A DNA stretch of 64,000 bases from Sphingobacterium puteale (GCF_003627955.1 NZ_RBWS01000004.1:327274-391273), one strand, 5' to 3'. Shown: positions 46,344 through 55,908, counted from the first letter of the stretch. The notes: generated by a model from the sequence alone, not told the origin. Numbers and translations: made by a program.

Positions 46344-47366
46344 CTATCTCCCGCACTCAATTATACTTGAAATTTCAGTTTCAGTTTCAATTAACCTGTT
46401 AAATTTGAGCCCAGCTCTTTCGATGATTATCCTAAATTCACTCAGCGTCCGTTCTTGTCCCGTAGTCATCGCTAGAATATTGATGTCTAAAAGTTTTCCT
46501 GCATGAGGACGATTTCTAGAATCATCTGGAATGACGGAATCTATGATTAATAATTTGGCATCAGGGTGCATGGCTTTTTGTATATTTTTTAAGATAATAA
46601 TAGCTTCATCGTCATTCCAGTCATGGATGACCCATTTTGTCATGTATAAATCTGCTCCGAATGGAACCTCATCAAAAAAGCTGCCTCCTATGGTCGTACA
46701 TCTGTTGTTTAATCGCTCTGGGATCAGTTTTTTCGTTTGATCAATCACATATTGCTCATCAAAAATAATTCCTGTACTTGTGGGGGTTGCGTCCAGTACG
46801 GCAAACATAAGGGCTCCGTTTCCGCCACCGATATCAACCATTTTTTTGTATGGATTAAAATCGTAGGCAGCAATAATAGTTTTAAGGACAGCACCTGACA
46901 TTCCGGCCATTGCCTTTGCGAGATTGGCTCCACGTACCGGATTATCTTTATAATATTCCCAAACAGGTTTTCCATGCGCATGTTCGAATGGCACCTTTCC
47001 TGTTTGCACGCCATATGTTAACGCGCCGAAAGCAGGATAATGTTCTCCCATATTTGCTAGTGCCCATGGCTTTACCGAACCGGGAACATCAGTAAGTAAA
47101 GTTGCTCCAAAATCATTCAGCTCAAAGGTACCGTCCTCCTTCTCTGTAAAAATTCCAACACTAGTAACAGCTCTTAATAGGCGACTTAACGATTTTGTGT
47201 CTGACTGTGTTTCTTCAGCGAGTTCTGCTAGTGTTTTGGAACCCTTTAGTAGTATATCCGCTAAACTTAATTGTGCTACGACATGTATACAACATGCCAC
47301 CCAGTACCCGCTGATCAATTCATACATTTTAAAGGTCAGTTGTGGTTGTTCAATTAATCTTTCCAT
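46344..47366 (-). CDS. O-methyltransferase, plant-type two-domain family
   Basis: A SAM-dependent methyltransferase of 340 residues in the acetylserotonin/caffeate O-methyltransferase-like family. The N-terminal winged-helix dimerisation domain (LAELAEETQSDTKSLSRLLRAL-like, about 40-90) precedes a Rossmann domain with the SAM loop MVDIGGGNGALMFAV and acidic FDEQYV. MTKWVIHDWNDDEA holds the catalytic base His-Asp, as in this family. Bacterial members act mostly on phenolic or hydroxyl groups of secondary metabolites. It is divergent from the synthetase gene with a 106-base shared promoter region, so it may tailor its product or a precursor. Confidence 0.85.
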   Translation of the reverse strand: MERLIEQPQLTFKMYELISGYWVACCIHVVAQLSLADILLKGSKTLAELAEETQSDTKSLSRLLRAVTSVGIFTEKEDGTFELNDFGATLLTDVPGSVKPWALANMGEHYPAFGALTYGVQTGKVPFEHAHGKPVWEYYKDNPVRGANLAKAMAGMSGAVLKTIIAAYDFNPYKKMVDIGGGNGALMFAVLDATPTSTGIIFDEQYVIDQTKKLIPERLNNRCTTIGGSFFDEVPFGADLYMTKWVIHDWNDDEAIIILKNIQKAMHPDAKLLIIDSVIPDDSRNRPHAGKLLDINILAMTTGQERTLSEFRIIIERAGLKFNRLIETETEISSIIECGR

Positions 47367-47379
47367 AAAAAAATAATAT

Positions 47380-47409
47380 AATTAAATTCAATAATATGTG
47401 AATTTAATT
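47380..47409. promoter_or_regulatory. perfect inverted repeat, candidate operator
   Basis: AATTAAATTCA (47380-47390) and TGAATTTAATT (47399-47409) are exact complements separated by eight bases. The dyad lies between the divergent methyltransferase (start 47366) and synthetase (start 47473) genes, 13 bases from the former. No transcriptional regulator gene is adjacent. The sequence is AT-rich, so some symmetry may be chance. Confidence 0.5.
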
Positions 47410-47472
47410 GTTTTTTATTATAATTTTATGTTACAACAAAAATAAATGCCATAATAAATCAAAGTAAACAAA

Positions 47473-50400
47473 ATGTTAACACAAAAATCGTCAGTTTTAT
47501 CTTTATTTGAAACTTCAGCAAGTCTCAATCCCAAAAAAGTAGCTATTATTTCCGAAGGAAACAAAATTTCGTTCTCAGAGTTAGAAGCGCGATCGAACCA
47601 GATTGCAAACTATTTGAAGCTTCGGCAGATATCCACCAATATCCCTATCTGCTTTTGTCTTAACCAATCCATTGATAAGGTGATTGTTATGCTTTCGATC
47701 TGGAAATCCGGCGGCGCTTATGTTTCACTTGATCCGTTATATCCCGAAACAAGACTTACACATATATTAGAAGAAACAAACAGTCCAGTACTTTTTACAA
47801 CAAAAGAATTTTCTGAAAAATTTAAATTTTATAAAGGAAAAATTATTTTTATTGACCAACAGCGGAGTGAATTCGAAAAAATAGAGCCAGCAAAAATAGA
47901 TCGTTCTACTGAAAAAGGGATCGCCTATCTAGCCTATACGTCCGGAAGTACGGGCCAGCCAAAAGCTGTTATGGCAGAACATATCGGCCTGGAAAATTTT
48001 ATTAGATCATTCGGTAATTTTCTAAAGGTAGGGGAAGAAGATGTTGCCCTCAATATTTCCTCTTCAAATTTTGACGGGATTGTTTTGGATTTATGGGTTC
48101 CCCTTTCATTGGGAATTACAGTATATCTTTATCCCGACAACAGAATTATTGGTGAACCACTTTTAGAATTCATCTGCAAGAATAAAATAACTATCCTGCC
48201 TTATTTGCCAGTTTCCATATTGGCAACTCTGCCGCAAGATAGACCTATAGGAAACCTAAAAAAAATCTGTACGGGTGGCGAAGCTCCGATTGCAAACGTT
48301 ATAGCATATTGGAAACAGCAAGTTGAACTAATTAACATTTATGGCCCCACAGAGACAACTGTTGTTGTCTGTGGATTTAAATTTGATGATGAACATCCTA
48401 TAAATACCATCGGAAAACCGCTTCCTAATGTTGATTTTTATATTTTAAATGAACAGATGGAAACCGTTCAGCCCAATGAAATTGGAGAGCTATACATTGG
48501 TGGTATACAGGTTTCCAGGGGATACTATAATCAACCCAAGCTGACATCAGAAAGGTTTTTACATTATATTACCCCAAATGGAGAAGCTGTAAGGGTCTAT
48601 AAAACAGGAGATCTCGTTCGCGGATCGGCGGACGGTACGATTGAATTTATTGGAAGGGCTGACCAGCAGGTCAAAATAAGGGGCTTTAGAGTCGAACCTT
48701 CAGAAATTGAAGAAAATATCCGTCAATCCGGACTTTCAGAAAACAGCGTAGTGATTGTTAGAGAGGAACTAGGTGAAAAGCAATTGATATGTTATTATAA
48801 AAATTTCCCGAACAAGAATACGTTGGCTCACGATCTAAGGAACTATCTCTTCGAAAGGTTACCTTCTTACATGATTCCATCCAAATTTTTGGAAGTAGAT
48901 GCTTTTCCGCTCACCGCAAATGGAAAAATTGATAAATCTCTTTTAAAAGAACTGAAACCGACTGAAGAAAAGAGAAATTCTTTCGTTGCTCCCATCAGCG
49001 AATTTCAGCGGCAGATCGCATCAGTCTGGAGCGAAATTTTAAAAACGAAATCCGTTGGCATTCATGACAATTTTTTCCAATTCGGAGGTAACTCCATTTT
49101 TGCATACAGATTGACAACAAAAGTTCGTCAAAAATATGGTCTCCACCTTGATGCCGCGGACCTCTTTTTACATCCAACCATTTACGGGCTAGAAGAATAC
49201 ATGGGCAAGAAAAAAAATAATAAGAATGAGGCCGTTCTGTACAGCGGTACCTTTGATAGGTTGTCCATTCAACAGCAGAGTCTCCATTTCTTGGACAAGT
49301 TGCGCGGAAGCGTTGCGTATCATGTGGGGGCAGTTTATACCTTAGATGAAAAGATCTCGTTCGGAGTTTTAGAAAAGGCTTTTAGACAATTGATCAGAAA
49401 GCATAGTATTTTAAGAACGGTTATAAACGAAAAAGATTCAACGAACCTTCTGTCTCTAATGACCGAAAAGAATTGGCTACTTGAGAAGTTACATCATCCT
49501 GATGATGTAAAAAAGATCGTTAGAATCCCTTTCGATCTAGAAAGAGATTACATGATTCGTGCCTCTGTAATTTATAAAGACAATAGGCCAGTATCATTAT
49601 TTTTGATGATTCACCATATCGTTACAGACGGGTGGTCCATGCCTCTTATTGTCGAGGAGCTGAATGACCTCTATCAGAAAATCATCGATGATCAAGATTT
49701 TGAGGCGATAACAAATTATGAATATAGAAATTACGTACACTGGCAATCCAGACAAAATTTTGCGGAGGGCATCGAGTTTTGGAAAAATTACCTAGATGGA
49801 GTCCCCATCCTTCAGCTTGCGCATGATTTTAGAGGGCGATCAGTTGATACAGATGAAGGAAAGCAATATCACTTTGAGCTGGGTGAAAATCTAATTCATA
49901 AGTTACAAAACCTAGCGCAGGACAATAATACTACCTTATACACTACACTACTATCCGCTTTTGGTCTCCTGATGCAATATTACAGTGGCCAATCGGATAT
50001 TTGTATCGGGAGCCCAACGGCAAACCGTTTTTATCCTTTTGACAGAGCGATAGGGTATTTTGCCAACATGCTTCCCATACGCATGAAAATTGAGAATAAC
50101 CCCAAATTTTCAGAACTGTTAAAACTCAATGCGACAATAATTTCCGAAATCTTTAAGCATCAGTCGGTTCCGCTGGAAACCATCGTCAATCATGTCATCA
50201 AAGACCGTTTCGCCGGGCACAATCCCTTATTCCAGCATGTTTTCGTACTTCAGACCCCACCTGAGGAAACAGAAAATATCGCACCTGTTAATCCCAAAGG
50301 CTTTCAATGGGTTTTTAACGGAAAGTCTAAGTTTGATCTACAGTTTGAAGCTATTCCAACAGAAAAAGGAATAGCTGTTAATATCGACTATAATAATGCT

Positions 50401-53400
50401 CTATTCAAAGAAAAGACAATCGGGGAAATGGCGACGGCATTTATATTTATCCTCGAATCAATCGCCATAGATCCAAATCAGAAAATTGGAGAAATCAAGC
50501 TGGGATCTTTATTATCTGATTTGGAAATAAGATCAGCACAGCTCACGGAAAAGCCCCAAAAATTGATAGCACTCTTTGAGGAACAAGTAAAAAAAACACC
50601 CGCTAAAAATGCACTTATTATTTCTGGCCAAGCTATTTCTTATCATGATCTTGACCAAAAGTCGAGTCATGTTGCCAATCAACTTATTGCTTTCGGAGTT
50701 CGACCGAATGACTTTGTCGCATGTTTCCAGGAACAGTCTATCGAAAGGATCATTTCTTTGTTAGCCATCATCAAAGCCGGCGGAGCATATGTTCCATTGG
50801 ATATAAGCTATCCACTGGAAAGGCTCGGATTAATTCTTGCGGATGTAAAACCAAAGGCGATCATTGCCTCAGAAAACCATTCGAAAAATATTACTGAATT
50901 ACAATACGATATTTTCAGTATCGAGCAGTTGTTAGCTACCCCTTTCGAATTGATAAATCGAAGCTATTGCGATACCCATAATGACGAGGATCTCGTCTAT
51001 GTAATACACACATCCGGAACCACTGGTACTCCTAAAGGAGTTATGATAGCACATCAGTCCTTAGGAAATTTTATTACAGAATACGGCAACCTTCTGGCGC
51101 TGGGAAAAGAAGACAGCACATTGCAGTTTTCAGCATATAATTTCGACGGCTCTATGATCGATCTTTGGATCCCCTTAACAAAGGGCGCAACGATCTATTT
51201 ATATCCAAACAACAAACTTCTTGGTACACATCTTGCCGAGTTTATTTCGCTGCATTCGATCACTGCACTCCCTTTCATTTCACCATCTGTACTCTCTACC
51301 ATACCCCAGGACTTCAAGCTACCGTTATTAAAGACCATTGGTACCGGGGCGGAAACCTGTCCACCGAATGTCAGTCAATATTGGAAAAAGCAGGTGAAAT
51401 TATTTAATATGTATGGGCCGACGGAGGCTACCGTAGCTGTAAATCAGTTTACGTTTGATGATATTCATCCACAGAATACCATCGGTCGTCCGATCAATAA
51501 TATGCATTTTTATGTCCTGGATCAATATTTAAGGCCTGTTCCCCCAAACGTTGTCGGAGAGCTTTACATTTCTGGAATTCAATTGTCGCGCGGATACCTG
51601 AATAATCCTGAACTGACCGCCGAGAAATTTATCCAAAACTCAATTGTTGAAGAAAAGTCCAGCCTTTACATGAGAATGTATAAAACCGGGGATTTAGTTA
51701 AATCATTAGAAGACGGGATGATAGAATTTGTAGGTAGATCTGATCATCAGGTTAAGATCAGAGGTTATCGGATTGAATTGTCAGAAATAGAGAAATTGAT
51801 CTGTCAGACGAAAGGGGTAATAAACGCGGTCGTCCATGTTCATCAGTCTTCAGAAGATGTGAAATTGTTACGTGCTTTTGTGACAGGGCAAGCCCAAGCT
51901 TCAGATCTTAGAAATGAATTAAGCAAAAAACTTCCCGCGTATATGATACCGAATGAGATTTACCACATTGAAAACTTGCCCTTGAAAACAAATGGTAAAA
52001 TTGACTGGCAGGTGCTTTCTTCAATAGCCGAAGATAGGATTAAAGAAACAAAAGATCTGGATGAAGATAGCCTAAATCAGTATGAAAAAACAATAAAGAA
52101 AATCTGGAACGAGGTCCTTGAATCCAAAATAACGAGTCTGGAGGATGACTTTTTCCATCTTGGCGGCCATTCACTCTTACTTACCAAACTTTATAATAAA
52201 CTATATGCAGAATATCCAAATAAGCTCACGTTAGGTGAACTCTATTTAAACAGTACGATCAGAAAGCTAGCGGATTTAATAGAAGAAAGGGATGCAAACC
52301 CATACATTCACGAATACGGTTTAGGAGAAGATCCGTTGAGCGGTGAGATTAAAAAAGATGCAACAGTACCTTCTGATTTTTTTATGTTTAATACCGTAGA
52401 GAAAGGAGATTTTGAAAACCCTGATGCTATTCTGCTGACCGGTGTAACGGGTTTCGTTGGAGTCAATATTTTAATTGAGCTGCTTAAATCAACCACGGCC
52501 GACATATATTTATTAATTCGTGCTGAAGATAAAAAACAGGCCAAAATTCGTCTGTTAAAAACCATGACAGACCAGCATATTTCATTAGATAGTTACAACC
52601 AAGCACGTATCAATTATTTATGCGGAGATCTCGCAAAACCGTTTTTAGGACTGGATGCCGGCGGTTATGACCACTTGACCAAAATCATTGATGTAGTATA
52701 CCATGCTGGTAGTTCCGTGAATTTTATACAACCATATTCGTATATGCGGGCAGCAAATGTTGACGCATTACATAAATTGATCAGATTTGTGACAACCTAC
52801 AAATTAAAACAGTTGTCCTTGCTATCGACCGTAGGTGCTTTTAGCTGGGAACATTATTTTACCAAACCAGCTCTTCTGAAGGAAGATACCGACATAAAAA
52901 GTGCTTTTAAATATCTGAGCCGCGACATGGGGTATATCCAGAGTAAATGGGTCATGGAGCAAGTTGCACAAGAAGCGATCAAACAAGGTGTTCCTATCAT
53001 CATTTTCCGGCTTGGCTATGTTTTTTGCCATAGTAAGACAGGTGCAACAGCGAGTTATCAATGGTGGTCCCTCTTGATCAAAACATGTATTCAGTTAAAA
53101 ACATATCCAACGTTGGTCAATCAGAAGGAAGAGCTGATTATGGTTGATTTTGTGAGTAAGGCAATTGCACATATTTCCAAAAATCCAGTATCTATAGGAC
53201 AGGTTTTTCATTTAAGTCCGGAACCGAAAGATAACATGACAGTAACGGAATTTTTTGAAATGCTTAGACAGGAATTTAAATTTGACTTACAGCCAGTCCC
53301 TTATCAGGATTGGTTGGCACTTTGGGAAGCAGATGAAAACAGTCCTCTATACCCGCTCCTCAATTTATTCAAATTCAAGGCTTATGACAACAAGTCGCTT

Positions 53401-53535
53401 ATAGAGATTCACCAGAATACGCCTGATTTTGATATAAGCAACACCAAGCGCTTTATAAAAAATAGCGATATAGAGATTCCCAAAATTAATCGCAACAGCG
53501 TGGAGGCATTCTGTAAATATTTAGGTGTGCTATAA
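47473..53535 (+). CDS. dimodular nonribosomal peptide synthetase with terminal reductase
   Basis: 2020 residues, A-T-C-A-T-R. First adenylation domain (about 1-500): YTSGSTGQPKAVMAEH, YGPTETTV, YKTGDL, GRADQQVKIRGFRVE, NGKID. First carrier: Ser541 in FQFGGNSIF. Condensation domain (about 585-1000): SIQQQS opening and HHIVTDG at 714-720, intact. Second adenylation domain (about 1030-1500) with all core motifs. Second carrier: Ser1567 in FHLGGHSLL. Reductase (about 1640-2020): NADPH loop GVTGFVG (1657-1663) and YIQSK (1821-1825). The protein should join two amino acids and release the dipeptide as an aldehyde, which can close to an imine and then a pyrazinone. There is no thioesterase or epimerase. 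Substrates unknown. Confidence 0.93.
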   Translation: MLTQKSSVLSLFETSASLNPKKVAIISEGNKISFSELEARSNQIANYLKLRQISTNIPICFCLNQSIDKVIVMLSIWKSGGAYVSLDPLYPETRLTHILEETNSPVLFTTKEFSEKFKFYKGKIIFIDQQRSEFEKIEPAKIDRSTEKGIAYLAYTSGSTGQPKAVMAEHIGLENFIRSFGNFLKVGEEDVALNISSSNFDGIVLDLWVPLSLGITVYLYPDNRIIGEPLLEFICKNKITILPYLPVSILATLPQDRPIGNLKKICTGGEAPIANVIAYWKQQVELINIYGPTETTVVVCGFKFDDEHPINTIGKPLPNVDFYILNEQMETVQPNEIGELYIGGIQVSRGYYNQPKLTSERFLHYITPNGEAVRVYKTGDLVRGSADGTIEFIGRADQQVKIRGFRVEPSEIEENIRQSGLSENSVVIVREELGEKQLICYYKNFPNKNTLAHDLRNYLFERLPSYMIPSKFLEVDAFPLTANGKIDKSLLKELKPTEEKRNSFVAPISEFQRQIASVWSEILKTKSVGIHDNFFQFGGNSIFAYRLTTKVRQKYGLHLDAADLFLHPTIYGLEEYMGKKKNNKNEAVLYSGTFDRLSIQQQSLHFLDKLRGSVAYHVGAVYTLDEKISFGVLEKAFRQLIRKHSILRTVINEKDSTNLLSLMTEKNWLLEKLHHPDDVKKIVRIPFDLERDYMIRASVIYKDNRPVSLFLMIHHIVTDGWSMPLIVEELNDLYQKIIDDQDFEAITNYEYRNYVHWQSRQNFAEGIEFWKNYLDGVPILQLAHDFRGRSVDTDEGKQYHFELGENLIHKLQNLAQDNNTTLYTTLLSAFGLLMQYYSGQSDICIGSPTANRFYPFDRAIGYFANMLPIRMKIENNPKFSELLKLNATIISEIFKHQSVPLETIVNHVIKDRFAGHNPLFQHVFVLQTPPEETENIAPVNPKGFQWVFNGKSKFDLQFEAIPTEKGIAVNIDYNNALFKEKTIGEMATAFIFILESIAIDPNQKIGEIKLGSLLSDLEIRSAQLTEKPQKLIALFEEQVKKTPAKNALIISGQAISYHDLDQKSSHVANQLIAFGVRPNDFVACFQEQSIERIISLLAIIKAGGAYVPLDISYPLERLGLILADVKPKAIIASENHSKNITELQYDIFSIEQLLATPFELINRSYCDTHNDEDLVYVIHTSGTTGTPKGVMIAHQSLGNFITEYGNLLALGKEDSTLQFSAYNFDGSMIDLWIPLTKGATIYLYPNNKLLGTHLAEFISLHSITALPFISPSVLSTIPQDFKLPLLKTIGTGAETCPPNVSQYWKKQVKLFNMYGPTEATVAVNQFTFDDIHPQNTIGRPINNMHFYVLDQYLRPVPPNVVGELYISGIQLSRGYLNNPELTAEKFIQNSIVEEKSSLYMRMYKTGDLVKSLEDGMIEFVGRSDHQVKIRGYRIELSEIEKLICQTKGVINAVVHVHQSSEDVKLLRAFVTGQAQASDLRNELSKKLPAYMIPNEIYHIENLPLKTNGKIDWQVLSSIAEDRIKETKDLDEDSLNQYEKTIKKIWNEVLESKITSLEDDFFHLGGHSLLLTKLYNKLYAEYPNKLTLGELYLNSTIRKLADLIEERDANPYIHEYGLGEDPLSGEIKKDATVPSDFFMFNTVEKGDFENPDAILLTGVTGFVGVNILIELLKSTTADIYLLIRAEDKKQAKIRLLKTMTDQHISLDSYNQARINYLCGDLAKPFLGLDAGGYDHLTKIIDVVYHAGSSVNFIQPYSYMRAANVDALHKLIRFVTTYKLKQLSLLSTVGAFSWEHYFTKPALLKEDTDIKSAFKYLSRDMGYIQSKWVMEQVAQEAIKQGVPIIIFRLGYVFCHSKTGATASYQWWSLLIKTCIQLKTYPTLVNQKEELIMVDFVSKAIAHISKNPVSIGQVFHLSPEPKDNMTVTEFFEMLRQEFKFDLQPVPYQDWLALWEADENSPLYPLLNLFKFKAYDNKSLIEIHQNTPDFDISNTKRFIKNSDIEIPKINRNSVEAFCKYLGVL

Positions 53536-53536
53536 A

Positions 53537-54178
53537 GTGAGCGTAAAGATATTTTACACCCGATTCAACGCGGAAAATATGCCAGCCATTCTAATGCAGT
53601 GGCTGGCATTTCTGCCCGTTAAATTTCGAGATATCATTTCACGATATAAGCTGGAAGAAGACAAAACAAGAAAATTACTTGGTAGATTATTGTTGATCGA
53701 GGGCATGCGAGATTTCGGAATACCAAATATATCTCTTGATGAGGTGAAATATACCCCTTTTGGAAAACCTTATCTGTATGACCATATTGACTTTAACATA
53801 AGTCACTCAGGTAATTATATTTTCTGCGCTATAGCGGAAGGATTGAAGGTTGGTATTGATATTGAAGAGGTAAAGCCAATCAATTTCTCAGAAATGCATC
53901 AAATCATGAATGCAACGGAATGGCTACACATAAGGGCAGCAGTTGACCCATTGCGAGAATTTTATAGAATGTGGACATTAAAAGAAGCAGCTTTAAAAGC
54001 TGAAGGAACAGGGTTCCTAACCGATCCGGACAAAGTTTGCGTAAAAAAAAATATTGTTTACATTGGAAATAACAACTGGTTTTGTCATGAACTATTTTTT
54101 GATACGGATTACTCAGGCCACCTAGTAAGTTCAGAAATGCAGCATGATTATAAAATGATTAAACTTGACTTTATATGA
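53537..54178 (+). CDS. Sfp-type 4'-phosphopantetheinyl transferase
   Basis: Moves phosphopantetheine from CoA to the carrier serines of the synthetase. The 213-residue protein shows FNISHSGNY, VGIDIEEVKPIN (magnesium-binding Asp and Glu) and WTLKEAALKAEGTGF, the three core motifs of the Sfp group. The GTG at 53537 (MSVKIFYTRF) just after the synthetase stop was chosen; a GTG at 53525 inside that gene would add four residues. Spacing of one base suggests translational coupling. A synthetase plus dedicated transferase is the arrangement of the staphylococcal ausA-ausB pair. Confidence 0.9.
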   Translation: MSVKIFYTRFNAENMPAILMQWLAFLPVKFRDIISRYKLEEDKTRKLLGRLLLIEGMRDFGIPNISLDEVKYTPFGKPYLYDHIDFNISHSGNYIFCAIAEGLKVGIDIEEVKPINFSEMHQIMNATEWLHIRAAVDPLREFYRMWTLKEAALKAEGTGFLTDPDKVCVKKNIVYIGNNNWFCHELFFDTDYSGHLVSSEMQHDYKMIKLDFI

Positions 54179-54528
54179 TCTGCCCCCTTTTCGAAAAATG
54201 TATAAATAAAGATTAACAGGACCTATTGGCATCCCTTTTTCAATAAATTAAGAAAAACTGTGGCTTAACTTTAGCTACATAGTTCAAACAGTTGGTAAAT
54301 GATGATAACGTTACTATTAAGACAAAATAAAATCTTGCTCTACCCAAAAATGCAGAAGCTTTTAGATGAAATTTTTGGCAATGAATTTGTGGGGGAGTAA
54401 ATTTAAGGAAAAAATTAAAAGTCATTGAAGTTAGCGGAATAATTTATAATCCTATTAGAAACCAATAATAGCTGTAATAACACTAATTCAAAAATTTTAA
54501 AAATCTCAGGTAAACTCATGACGGTGGT
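54179..54528. other. 350-base stretch without a clear gene
   Basis: A 33-codon frame (54299-54400, two ATG codons, ending QKLLDEIFGNEFVGE) is the only coding hint; it may be a gene fragment. Other frames are broken by stops. No terminator with a clear T run was seen behind the transferase gene. Confidence 0.4.
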
Positions 54529-54854
54529 ATGAAAAAATTGCTTTTCATTTTATTATTATGCGGTTCGCAATCTTTACAGGCGCAAGAGAAGGAAATCCCG
54601 GAAAACATTAAATCTATTTTTGCTGGGATTTGGGAGTATAGGGATAAATACCAGAGTAATACGATTGAAATCACATTTAAACTTGGTAAAGAGTACACAG
54701 TTCTAAAAGATAAGGGAAATGGAATGGCAGCTGCTAAAACATTAATACGTTGCATTGGACAAATATGAATGCTCAAGCGGATATTGACAAAGAAGCGTTT
54801 TTTCTCATTTTTGACAAAAGAATTTTTAAAGCGAAACCTACATTTAATAATTGA
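54529..54854 (+). pseudogene. frameshifted small exported protein
   Basis: The first frame (54529-54768) begins with a clear signal peptide (MKKLLFILLLCGSQSLQAQ) and continues with IFAGIWEYRDKYQSNTIEIT, similar to small lipocalin-like secreted proteins of Bacteroidota. It ends abruptly after 79 residues in a basic tail. A shifted frame then reads DIDKEAFFLIFDKRIFKAKPT before a stop at about 54855. The two parts together look like one broken gene of about 105 residues. The function is unknown. Confidence 0.45.
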
Positions 54855-54866
54855 ATAGATATAGCT

Positions 54867-54968
54867 ATGGAAACCGACAAGAACGAGCTCGACAGGATAA
54901 GAGCCATTATCGAAAACTTCTATGTTGCAAAGTTTACAAGCAGTGAGGAAGAATGCAAAACGAAATAA
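54867..54968 (+). CDS. 33-residue open frame, fragment or leader
   Basis: METDKNELDRIRAI... to a stop at 54968, overlapping the next frame by 16 bases. It may be the end of a lost gene or a small coupled peptide. Nothing more can be said. Confidence 0.25.
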   Translation: METDKNELDRIRAIIENFYVAKFTSSEEECKTK

Positions 54969-55237
54969 AAGATTCCCTTACCGGAGCCTTTGCTTTTATA
55001 GACCAGGATGCAGCCACTTATAAACTTAAGATATTAGGCCGGGGCGAAGAACTGTTTTTTCAAAAAGGTGATGAAGCCTTGATTTGTGATATATCGGCCA
55101 GATTCCCGCTCATAGACCCTGCCAGCATTAAAAGATGGGATAATCGGCGTAAAATTACTGAAGATGAACGGATAGACATATTATCAACAATCATCGGGCT
55201 ATATAAGCAAGCTTATAAAGATGATCTAGAAATTTAA
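54953..55237 (+). CDS. small immunity-like protein, unknown family (paralogue of 59322)
   Basis: 94 residues, acidic, cytoplasmic, with no known motif. It opens MQNEIKDSLTGAFAFIDQD and has KLKILGRGEELFF and ITEDERIDILSTIIGLYKQ. The same family is seen again, frameshifted, 4.3 kb downstream (59322-59604): TGAYEF, YKLKLLGR and VIKDLERQ align in order. Families of this size repeated within one island are typical of immunity proteins of polymorphic toxins, but no toxin is adjacent, so this is inference. Confidence 0.5.
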   Translation: MQNEIKDSLTGAFAFIDQDAATYKLKILGRGEELFFQKGDEALICDISARFPLIDPASIKRWDNRRKITEDERIDILSTIIGLYKQAYKDDLEI

Positions 55238-55288
55238 AAAAAATGACACTATAACTCCTATTATATATCAACAACTTTAACCTTAATT

Positions 55289-55753
55289 ATGCTCACTAAC
55301 GAGATTGAACGAGAATTATTGAAAGCTATGGACAACTACAAAACCATTGCCCAATTGCTTATTGACAAGTTAATTAATGAAACAGACCAACCTGAGAAAG
55401 CAGAAATTCAAGCGGGACACTATTTTGAAATACAAAATGCAGATTTATTCAATGGAAAAGAAAATCTATCTGACAATTGGTGGTTTGATGTTCATGGCGA
55501 GCATTGTATGTTTAAGAATTTGACAACAGGACAAATTCTTGAGGTTTCACTTGGAGATAAAGAAAGTGTTGCTAACCTTGACCCTTATTTCTTCTATAAT
55601 TTCCTTGAAACGACAACTGATTTGAAACATCTGACAAAATATTTCAAAAATCCATTTAATGATACCTTGAACTTTTTTGAAAAGCTAGAAAAAGAACAAA
55701 AAATAATTAATATCTATGGAGTGAATTTTAGAAAATTAAACACCACTAAATAA
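55289..55753 (+). CDS. probable immunity protein (DUF6896-like)
   Basis: 154 residues, no signal peptide. The N-terminal helix (LLKAMDNYKTIAQLLIDKLI) is followed by a beta-rich centre with WWFDVHGEHCMFKNLTTGQI, a pattern that recalls DUF6896 (W-x-F-x-x-HG-x-x-C-x-x-x-N-x-x-TG), a family I associate with polymorphic-toxin immunity. A helical C-terminus follows. The match is from memory. It has its own start, with 51 bases from the previous gene. Confidence 0.5.
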   Translation: MLTNEIERELLKAMDNYKTIAQLLIDKLINETDQPEKAEIQAGHYFEIQNADLFNGKENLSDNWWFDVHGEHCMFKNLTTGQILEVSLGDKESVANLDPYFFYNFLETTTDLKHLTKYFKNPFNDTLNFFEKLEKEQKIINIYGVNFRKLNTTK

Positions 55754-55908
55754 AATTTTAAGCGATATAAGGCTTCATCTTATGCCAAAATTTTGGCAAA
55801 GACTTTGTTGTGTTAATCATGGAAATAACCAATTGATATGATATAAATGCTATTCCCGACTCTTGCTAACTTCTATAGAGTTTGTCAATTAAACAACAGT
55901 AAATAATT

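Noticed and set aside
46186..46506. Plus-strand frame overlapping the methyltransferase end
   Set aside because: Mostly antisense to the methyltransferase gene, with low-complexity composition.
53525..53536. Earlier GTG start for the phosphopantetheinyl transferase
   Set aside because: Would overlap the synthetase by 11 bases; the GTG at 53537 fits family length and coupling just as well. Not excluded.
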